A stretch of 8,924 nt of DNA from Anaerolineae bacterium (GTDB taxonomy: Bacteria; Chloroflexota; Anaerolineae; JAAYZQ01): positions 1 through 8,924 of the forward strand of contig JAFGIA010000011.1 in assembly GCA_016929795.1 (NCBI GenBank), given 5' to 3'. Each line of letters opens with the position of its first letter. Positions within the stretch are counted from its first letter, which is position 1. This document shows, piece after piece, positions 1-5,981 of the stretch. A program made the translations under genes and the position numbers. The notes beneath the pieces were generated by a model. That model did not search any database, was not told the origin of the DNA, and saw only the letters and a program-made list of their open reading frames with translations.

Positions 1-718
1 CAAAGAAGAGGTGAACCAGTGGACGCAGGATGGGTGCAAAACGACGCAGGGTGAACGCCTCCTCGGAGAGGCGTGCCAGGATTCGCTCCCTCGGATGGTA
101 GAGCAACTCACCAATCTCCCAGACGTGCTCGACGCGCGCCAGCGGCACCTGCGCCAGAAAGCGCTGAAAGCCGCCCCAGGTAAAGAAGCGGACGTGTTGA
201 TAGTCCCACTCGTCGTAGAACTGTGTGTGATCGCCAAACGGCGTCTTCCACAGCAGGCCCTTGCCGAGGAGCAGGCGGAGTCTCCCCCAGAAGAAAAAGT
301 GGTTTGGCACATTGATCACCATCGTCCCACCATTCCCAAGAATACGGTATGACTCCCGCAGGAGGTGCGCAGGATCGAGCAGGTGCTCGAACACATCTTT
401 GAGGATCACCACGTCAAAGCTGCCCTCCTCGAAGGGTAGAATGCCTTCCGCATCACCCACGAGCACCTCGATCCCTGCCGCACTGGCTCGCCGGAGCGTC
501 TCTGCCGAGATGTCGATGCCGACGACCATGTTGTCGGGTGCAAGGTGGGCCACGTCGAGTGCCGGGCCACACCCGACGTCAAGCATGCGCTTTCCCGACA
601 CCGCCGCTCCTGCCGTAATCTCCAGATCCGGCTTGTCGCCAGGCTCCCCGCTTGCTTCCCGCCCAGGCAGGACCGTTTCGTGGGTTGACACTACAAACTG
701 CCTGCGCTCATTTGCCAT
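1..718 (-). CDS. Class I SAM-dependent methyltransferase (3' end cut by window edge)
   Basis: This reading frame opens at ATG 718 and runs 239 codons to the left edge without a stop, so the C-terminus is missing. A GAGG Shine-Dalgarno lies 6 nt upstream of the ATG. Visible class I methyltransferase elements are motif I MLDVGCGPALDVA (residues 45-57), the acidic post-I loop GIDIS (67-71), the motif II region GDAEGILPF (88-96) and KDVFEHLLDP (107-116). A family-typical stretch NVPNHFFFWGRL follows at 136-147. These place it in the Methyltransf_11/23 group, which transfers a methyl group from S-adenosylmethionine to small molecules or sugars in the cytosol. The third glycine of the usual GxGxG is alanine (A53). 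It is the last gene of the run, 59 nt after its upstream neighbour. That is the widest gap in the operon, and no promoter or terminator is obvious in it. The sugar substrate is inferred only from the glycosyltransferase neighbours. Confidence 0.88.
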   Translation of the reverse strand, partial: MANERRQFVVSTHETVLPGREASGEPGDKPDLEITAGAAVSGKRMLDVGCGPALDVAHLAPDNMVVGIDISAETLRRASAAGIEVLVGDAEGILPFEEGSFDVVILKDVFEHLLDPAHLLRESYRILGNGGTMVINVPNHFFFWGRLRLLLGKGLLWKTPFGDHTQFYDEWDYQHVRFFTWGGFQRFLAQVPLARVEHVWEIGELLYHPRERILARLSEEAFTLRRFAPILRPLVHLFF

Positions 719-777
719 CGTTCGCCTCGCTGTTCCCGATTGACGCCCCTGCTCGCCTCATGTGGACTCGCTCATCC

Positions 778-1617
778 TTAACGGCCCCGCTTCGCCGTGA
801 TGTGCACGCCCAGAGCCCACGGCCACCTGCCGAGCAGTCGCGACTCGACGTAGGTCAGCGACTCTACCACCTGGCGCGCGCGTAGATAGATATTCGTCAC
901 GCCTCGACTGCCCAACGCAGAACGGTCATAGTACGCGTCCGGTTTCTGCGCGCCTCCACCGCGCCTTCGAAGGATCATCTCTCGCGCTGCAAACGTTGCC
1001 ACGTCGAGCGCCTGGCCCAGGAGGTGGTAGCTGTACTGCATGCTCATGATTTCGAATCCCGCCTGCTCCACCAACGCTGCGACCGCAGCGTGGTCAAAGT
1101 GCTGTACGTGCCCGGCATGACGCGCTGTCCACGCGTGAACCTGCCGTCGCATCAGCCTGTGTAGCGTCTGCCACTGCCCCTCACACGGCACGTAGCCGTG
1201 CATCACGCTTCCCCGCGACAGCACCCGTGCGAACTCGGCAAGGGCTTCCCCGGGCTGTGGGAGATGCTCCAGCAGATCGAAAAACACGACAGCATCAAAG
1301 CTGGCGGAGGCATACGGGAGCGAGATCGCATCGGCAACGGTATATACACCCCCACCCTTGTGAGTAGCTTTTGCAACCGCTGCCGCGCTCAGGTCGAAAG
1401 CAAAGATTTGAGCTTCAGGGAGGTGTGTGGTGAGCGGTAAGGTAAATCGCCCCACCCCGCATCCTGCTTCCACGATTCGTCCGGTGCGTGCCTCCGGGCA
1501 CGATTCCAATACGCGCAGTGCGCGGTCCAGGCGCATGCCCCCCAGGTTGTAGTCGTTCCGATTCAGAGCCCAGCCGCTGCCAAATACCACCCGCTGGTAG
1601 TCCAAGTCCTCGCTCAA
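778..1617 (-). CDS. Class I SAM-dependent methyltransferase, 279 aa
   Basis: The protein carries a full methyltransferase core. Motif I is RIVEAGCGVGRFT (47-59), the only one of the four in this window with the canonical GxGxG. FDLS (74-77), VADAISLPY (94-102) and DLLEHL (114-119) follow. After the core come VPCEGQWQTLH (143-153), HFD (173-175) and a basic C-terminal tail. It probably methylates a sugar or glycan intermediate in the cytosol, inferred from context. The frame is open to 1854, but that would overlap the preceding glycosyltransferase by 241 nt. I chose TTG 1617, whose TTGA overlaps the neighbour's TGA stop. A G-rich GGGGGA sits 7 nt upstream, consistent with translational coupling. 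GTG 1632 and TTG 1605 are alternatives. The Methyltransf_11/23 class is secure; the exact start and substrate are not. Confidence 0.87.
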   Translation of the reverse strand: MSEDLDYQRVVFGSGWALNRNDYNLGGMRLDRALRVLESCPEARTGRIVEAGCGVGRFTLPLTTHLPEAQIFAFDLSAAAVAKATHKGGGVYTVADAISLPYASASFDAVVFFDLLEHLPQPGEALAEFARVLSRGSVMHGYVPCEGQWQTLHRLMRRQVHAWTARHAGHVQHFDHAAVAALVEQAGFEIMSMQYSYHLLGQALDVATFAAREMILRRRGGGAQKPDAYYDRSALGSRGVTNIYLRARQVVESLTYVESRLLGRWPWALGVHITAKRGR

Positions 1618-2522
1618 GGCAGCGTCCCCCACATCCCATCTAGCACTCCCCGGAGCAGAGGCTGGATCTGGCTTGCTTGCTTGTGCGCCAGGCACCGAAA
1701 GCCATCGATCATGGCCTTGACCGTCACACAACCAGGTATCAGCCACCGCTGCGGGCCGCGCATGTGGCGGCGGTAGATCCAGATCTGATTTCGCGTCTGC
1801 CAGTAGCGCATCCTGGCCGAGACCTGGCCCGCACTCGTCGACACCTTGTGCCACATTCGGGCACCTGGGACTGCGACGACCCGGTATCCGGCTGCTTTGA
1901 TCCGGATGCAGAGGTCCACGTCTTCACCGTACATAAAGTAGCTCGTGTCGAAATATCCGGCCGCTTCCAGGGCACTGCTCCGCAGCATCATACCGCATCC
2001 ACTGACGAAATCGGCTTCGACGATTTCCACCTCTGTGTTCCAGATGTGGACAGGCATCGGTAGCCAGCGGTGCCAACGTGCAGCGAGGTGCCACGTTTGC
2101 TCCGGTCGATCAAAGTAGAGGATGCGCGGCGAAAGGATACCGATCCGGGGGTCTCTCTCGGCGGCGCCGATCAACCGCTGCAGCAAGTCGGGCGCTACCG
2201 TCGTGTCGTTGTTCAGCACAAGTGCGTACGCACACCCGGCACTCATCGCCCACCCGATGCCCTGGTTGGCTCCCGCTGCAAAGCCAAGGTTCTCGTCATT
2301 CACAATCTGGGCGGCTTTTGGATATTCCTGGGCAATGCGCGCCACCGAGTCGTCTGTCGATCCATTATCGACGACGACGACTTGGAACTCCGAATAGCTC
2401 ATCCGATAGACCGAGTTGAGGCAGGCGAGGGTATCGCTCACCAGGTTCCAGTTCACGATGACGATTCCAACCCCCGGAGCAGCTTCCGCGGCTGGCGCGC
2501 CACCGTGGCTAGCGGCATCCAT
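1614..2522 (-). CDS. GT2 family glycosyltransferase, rhamnosyltransferase-like, 302 aa
   Basis: This is an inverting GT-A fold glycosyltransferase of the WbbL/rhamnosyltransferase-like branch of GT2. After a short Ala/Gly-rich leader come VIVNWN (21-26) and VVDNGSTDDS (50-59) for the nucleotide-binding strand. NDENLGFAAGANQGI (75-89) is the signature stretch of this branch. LNNDT (103-107) replaces the classical DxD metal site, DFVSGCGMMLR spans 171-181, and GEDVDLC (199-205) includes the likely catalytic base pair ED. RNQIWIYRRH (244-253) is a usual C-terminal element. It probably adds a deoxyhexose or hexose from a nucleotide donor to a lipid-linked acceptor at the cytosolic membrane face. 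The ATG lies 2 nt after the preceding gene's stop with only a weak ribosome-binding site, suggesting re-initiation. Its stop overlaps the next start. Family is clear; donor and acceptor cannot be told. Confidence 0.93.
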   Translation of the reverse strand: MDAASHGGAPAAEAAPGVGIVIVNWNLVSDTLACLNSVYRMSYSEFQVVVVDNGSTDDSVARIAQEYPKAAQIVNDENLGFAAGANQGIGWAMSAGCAYALVLNNDTTVAPDLLQRLIGAAERDPRIGILSPRILYFDRPEQTWHLAARWHRWLPMPVHIWNTEVEIVEADFVSGCGMMLRSSALEAAGYFDTSYFMYGEDVDLCIRIKAAGYRVVAVPGARMWHKVSTSAGQVSARMRYWQTRNQIWIYRRHMRGPQRWLIPGCVTVKAMIDGFRCLAHKQASQIQPLLRGVLDGMWGTLP

Positions 2523-2524
2523 GC

Positions 2525-3601
2525 TCAGCTCTCATCCTCGATGACACGGATAAACTGCGCCACTGCTCGCTCCCACGTGAATTCCAGAGCCGTGTCGCGC
2601 CCCGACGATGCCAGCGACTCGGCCAGAACCGGGTCCCGGAGCACACGGTTGATCGCCTCGGCCAGAGCCGCCGGGTTCTGAATCGGAGTCAGCAGGCAGT
2701 TAACCTCGTGCCGCGCATATTCGCGCACACCGCGCGAGTCGGTCATTACCACCGGTACCCCCCAGGCCATCGCTTCGAGTGGTGGGCGACCAAAGCCCTC
2801 CCACCACGAGGATGCGACGAACAGGTGACACGACCGGTAAAGCTCCGCAATCTGCTCCCAGGAAGGGCGGTGATACAGGTCGTATCGAGCCGGTGTCTCG
2901 AGTGGACCAGGGTCTTTGCTGACGATCGCCAGCCGTATGTCCGGGTGCTGTTCGTACACCAGGCGGATCGCGGCCATAAAATCATCCCAACCTTTGCGGG
3001 GGCGCTTGTCTCCGAGGTACATGATCACCTTTTCACCCTCAGGGCGCACCACCTGCTCGGGCAGTTTGCCACCGATCGAGTAGCCCTGTGGCACCACCCG
3101 CGCTTGCACGCCCGAGGTGCGTTCGATCTCGTCGGCGCAGGCTTGCGACACGGTCACCACGCTGTCGAACCAGGAAGGCGCACGCCGCAGCAGCCACTGT
3201 TCCAGTGGGCGCCCCTCGAACATTTCCGGGTAATCCTGGTGGAGCCAGATCATCCGCGCTCGCCTGCGCCGCAGGCTGCGGGCGAGCATTGCAGGCACCA
3301 CCGCCGGCGTGTGCGTGGCAATGAGGATGTCAGAGGGGGGAACGAGGCGCACCATTTGCCACGCCAGCAAAAACTTTGGTACGGGCGTGGCCGCTTCCTC
3401 CAGGCTGATGCGTGCCGAGAGGATGCCGATCTTGGGCGACAGCTTTTCCTGCACTTCGGCGTCTACACCTCCCGCCGACGTGACGAATGTCACTCTGTAG
3501 CCGCGCTCAACGAGGCCATTCGCGTGGTGCGCCAGCACCAGCACGCCCCCTGACAGGCGCATGGAGCTGGTAAGAAACGTGATGACGCCCTTAGCAGCCA
3601 T
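2525..3601 (-). CDS. GT4 family glycosyltransferase, 358 aa
   Basis: This is a GT-B fold, retaining glycosyltransferase (Glycos_transf_1, GT4). The N-terminal acceptor domain begins with a glycine-bearing loop RLSGGVLVLAHHANGL (15-30) and the strand GYRVTFVTS (34-42). HQDYPEMF (121-128) and VVTVSQA (148-154) follow. The C-terminal donor domain shows YLGDKRPRKGW (195-205), whose basic residues fit phosphate binding. It also carries the defining E-x7-E motif EGFGRPPLE (E268, E276), followed by GVPVVMTD (281-288). Length is normal for the family. The ATG overlaps the previous gene's end by 11 nt, and AGGAG lies 9 nt upstream. The protein should act in the cytosol or at the inner membrane face, extending a glycan from a nucleotide-sugar donor. 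Specificity is unknown. Confidence 0.93.
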   Translation of the reverse strand: MAAKGVITFLTSSMRLSGGVLVLAHHANGLVERGYRVTFVTSAGGVDAEVQEKLSPKIGILSARISLEEAATPVPKFLLAWQMVRLVPPSDILIATHTPAVVPAMLARSLRRRRARMIWLHQDYPEMFEGRPLEQWLLRRAPSWFDSVVTVSQACADEIERTSGVQARVVPQGYSIGGKLPEQVVRPEGEKVIMYLGDKRPRKGWDDFMAAIRLVYEQHPDIRLAIVSKDPGPLETPARYDLYHRPSWEQIAELYRSCHLFVASSWWEGFGRPPLEAMAWGVPVVMTDSRGVREYARHEVNCLLTPIQNPAALAEAINRVLRDPVLAESLASSGRDTALEFTWERAVAQFIRVIEDES

Positions 3602-4379
3602 CTTTTGGATCTCCTGGCTTGCGCACCTTGATCACGAGATGGACGCTGTGGCGTACGTCCAGCCGTTCAGCGATCCTCGCAAGAACGGGCGGCAGTGGAT
3701 AGTAGCCGTAGCCTCTTGTCGATTCGACGACGAAACCGTGGCCGACAAACGTATTGATCGCGGTTCGATAGGCCAGGACGACCAGGTGACGGTGGACGGT
3801 TTCGGCGCCCGGGGGACGTTCTGCCTCTCCCTCTTCCGGCATATCGTACGCACGGCGGTGGAGGCGGCGTACGAGATCGATCTCGCCATCCGTCATGTCC
3901 GTGACGCTCGGTCCCGAGAACGGCTGCAGGCCCAGGAACAAGGCAAAGACGTTGTGCCAGGCCGCCAGGTTCGGTGTGGCAATCACGGCATAGCCACCTG
4001 GCTTGAGGATGCGATACAGCTCGCTCACAAACGTGGTGGTGCATGAAAGGTGCTCGATGACGTCTGCAGCAGTTACGACGTCGAACGCATTGTCTCGTAT
4101 CGGAAACGAGTGGTTCAAATCTCCCTGGAGCCCACGCACCCCCCGCGTTTTCCAGCCATCTGCCAGCAGCCCTGCATCATAGTCGATTCCCCAGGTGGTG
4201 GACAGGCCCGCCGCGGCTGCAAGCCGCGTCGCGTTCTCTCCTGCGTGGCAGCCCAGGTCCAGGTGCAGACCCGCTCCCTGAGGCTCCATGATGGCAGCTT
4301 CTGCTGCGAGCAGCCTGTCGACCATGTCGAGATAGATATGATGAAAGTAGCGGGTGACGGCGCGTTGAGTCAGGTGCAA
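3591..4379 (-). CDS. Class I SAM-dependent methyltransferase, 262 aa
   Basis: The Rossmann core is plain. Motif I LHLDLGCHAGENA lies at 38-50, the acidic loop GIDYD at 64-68 and GDLNHSFPI at 86-94. DVIEHL (106-111) and ILKPGGYAVIATPN (124-137) follow. The middle glycine of the usual motif I is histidine (H45). The stretch TPNLAAWHN (135-143) resembles methyltransferases often found beside glycosyltransferases. A charged insertion, PEEGEAERPPGAE, sits at 181-193. The start is TTG 4379, with GGGGAG 8 nt upstream and a 4-nt gap from the previous stop. The internal ATG at 4325 is a weaker alternative because it would leave a longer untranslated gap. The 3' end overlaps the GT4 gene by 11 nt, so the two are probably co-translated. 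Likely role is methylation of a sugar residue, inferred from context only. Confidence 0.88.
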   Translation of the reverse strand: MHLTQRAVTRYFHHIYLDMVDRLLAAEAAIMEPQGAGLHLDLGCHAGENATRLAAAAGLSTTWGIDYDAGLLADGWKTRGVRGLQGDLNHSFPIRDNAFDVVTAADVIEHLSCTTTFVSELYRILKPGGYAVIATPNLAAWHNVFALFLGLQPFSGPSVTDMTDGEIDLVRRLHRRAYDMPEEGEAERPPGAETVHRHLVVLAYRTAINTFVGHGFVVESTRGYGYYPLPPVLARIAERLDVRHSVHLVIKVRKPGDPKDGC

Positions 4380-4383
4380 CAGA

Positions 4384-5112
4384 TCATCTCCCCAGTTTCG
4401 GCTTGCGTACCAAAAACTGAACGTACCAGGTCAGTACCTCACCCACCCACGGCAAGCGAGCCACGTTCAGTGCCGTAAAGCGGGTAGAGATGTCTTCGAT
4501 TTGGAAGCCAGTGTCCAGGATCGCGCGCTTGACGCCACGGATCGTGCGCCGGTAGAGCCCGCCCCGTGCGTGGCTGTCGGCATAACTGGTCGCTCCACCC
4601 CCTTTGAGTTTCAGCGCCAGTCCCTCGCCGAGCAGGTGAAAGGGCTTGAACTGGTGCCCGCCTGCCGGGCTGTAGAAAGGTGGGAACCCGATGTATCCGG
4701 CTCCACCGTGTCGTATCACCCGGTACACCTCGCTTAGCACCGCTTCCGCATCTGGAACGTGCTCGATGAGACTGCCGCAAAATACAAAGTCAAAGCAGTT
4801 ATCCCGCAGCGGTGTCCGCGTCGCGTCAGCGTTGAGAAACGTTGGCCAGCGGCCCGCTGGGATCTGCTCGTCCACCGTCAAGTCGAGATAAGTGATCGAG
4901 GCACCTGCGTCCGCCAGCACCTGTCCATAGGCCCCCCACGCAGCACCCATGTCCAGCACGTGCAAGCCTGGCATCGACACGCCCTTTTTTTCGAGGTGGC
5001 GCACGACGCCCTGTGCCATGAACTGCTGAAACCTTTCATACTGCGCCAGCGATTCACTGCGCCTGCGCGCCAGGCGCCACAATGTACACAGGTCCGCGGG
5101 CGAGCCGGTCAT
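4384..5112 (-). CDS. Class I SAM-dependent methyltransferase, 242 aa
   Basis: After an Arg-rich N-terminus comes a Methyltransf_11-like core. Motif I HVLDMGAAWGAYG spans 51-63 and has alanine (A58) where the second glycine is usual. TYLDL (74-78) is the acidic strand, NADATRTPL (94-102) the motif II region, and LIEHVPDAEAVLSEVYRV (115-132) the helix after the active site. FPPFYSPAGGHQFKP (143-157) is a substrate-loop element seen in related methyltransferases. The ATG overlaps the upstream gene's TGA as ATGA, with GGAG 6 nt before it, the usual mark of translational coupling. The gene lies 4 nt ahead of a second methyltransferase, and the two share only the general fold motifs. Position between glycosyltransferases argues for modification of a glycan or its precursor. 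Substrate unknown. Confidence 0.88.
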   Translation of the reverse strand: MTGSPADLCTLWRLARRRSESLAQYERFQQFMAQGVVRHLEKKGVSMPGLHVLDMGAAWGAYGQVLADAGASITYLDLTVDEQIPAGRWPTFLNADATRTPLRDNCFDFVFCGSLIEHVPDAEAVLSEVYRVIRHGGAGYIGFPPFYSPAGGHQFKPFHLLGEGLALKLKGGGATSYADSHARGGLYRRTIRGVKRAILDTGFQIEDISTRFTALNVARLPWVGEVLTWYVQFLVRKPKLGR

Positions 5113-5972
5113 AGCCGGCTCCGCTTGACGATCAGGTCCGCCAGGAGCCCGATCGCTCCAATCTGAATTGCAGTCACCAGCAAGGTCAGGGTGATGGCTG
5201 GAACGTAAAAACCCTGGTAGTAGAAAAAGTCGCGGACCATCTTGATTAGGCCTACGACCAGGAAAAAGAGGCTGATTGGCAAAAACACTTTTAGCGGGTT
5301 AAAGTAGGTCACAGAGCGCACGACGAGAGAGACATAGTTGTAGGTGTCGCTGAAGGGATGGAAGGACGAGCGGCCCTTCCGTGGAAAGTAATCGATTGGA
5401 TGCCACGTCACGGGGTGACCATCGCTCAACATGGCGATCGTAATCGTGCTGACCCAGGAGTGGGTGTTGGGTAAAAGATTGATATAGCTCAGCGCCACTT
5501 CTCGATCGAACGCACGCAAGCCCGAGTTCAGATCCGGGATGCGCGTCGCGGTGAGGTACGAGGCGAGTTGCCGGATGAACCACTTGGCCGGCGTGCGTAG
5601 CCAGCGCATGGTTCCAGCCTCCCGCCTTCGTGCACCGATCACCATCGTATATCCACTCTGCACCAACTCGACGAGCCTCGGCATCTCCTCGTTCGGGTAC
5701 GTCCCGTCCGCGTCGGTCATGACAACGATCTCCCCCCTGGCCGCCTTGACGCCGGTGGTCCGTGCCGCACCCGTCCCACGGTTGTGTGGATGCTGAAGCA
5801 GTTGCACGCGCTCAAATCCGCGGACGATTTCAGCGCAGCAGTCAGTAGAACCATCGTCGACGACCAGGATCTCGTACTCGAGCCCGCTGGCGTCCATTGT
5901 TTCCTGGATCGTCTCCAGGTCATCGGCGATGGCTGCTTCTTCGTTGTACATTGGAATAACGATACTGATCAC
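5109..5972 (-). CDS. GT2 polyprenyl-phosphate glycosyltransferase, DPM1/GtrB-like, 287 aa
   Basis: The N-terminal GT2 domain starts with ISIVIPMYNEE (2-12), then VVDDGSTD (37-44). HNRGTGAARTTG (63-74) and the metal-binding DADG (87-90) follow. DLNSGLRAF (147-155) and RKGRSS (198-203) match the DPM1/GtrB/ArnC-type enzymes, which transfer a sugar from a nucleotide donor to polyprenyl phosphate. Two hydrophobic helices (about 225-246 and 256-280) anchor the C-terminus in the membrane, leaving a short basic tail, KRSRL. The start is GTG 5972, with AGGAGG 5 nt upstream overlapping the preceding TAG stop. It follows a GT-C-like membrane protein by 9 nt. This is the classic partnership of a lipid-linked sugar donor synthase with a transferase facing outside, which supports but does not prove that role. 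The sugar is not determinable. Confidence 0.92.
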   Translation of the reverse strand: MISIVIPMYNEEAAIADDLETIQETMDASGLEYEILVVDDGSTDCCAEIVRGFERVQLLQHPHNRGTGAARTTGVKAARGEIVVMTDADGTYPNEEMPRLVELVQSGYTMVIGARRREAGTMRWLRTPAKWFIRQLASYLTATRIPDLNSGLRAFDREVALSYINLLPNTHSWVSTITIAMLSDGHPVTWHPIDYFPRKGRSSFHPFSDTYNYVSLVVRSVTYFNPLKVFLPISLFFLVVGLIKMVRDFFYYQGFYVPAITLTLLVTAIQIGAIGLLADLIVKRSRL

Positions 5973-5981
5973 CGGGGCCTC

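Noticed and set aside
719..777. Short ATG frames in the 59-nt gap before the last methyltransferase
   Set aside because: One is five codons long. The other starts mid-gap and ends within the methyltransferase start, out of frame. Neither has supporting features, and no terminator or promoter was seen.
1618..1854. N-terminal extension of the 279-aa methyltransferase back to 1854
   Set aside because: It would overlap the GT2 gene by 241 nt, and the extra 79 residues are low-complexity Ala/Asp/Pro sequence unlike the family. The overlapping GT2 frame carries conserved residues there.
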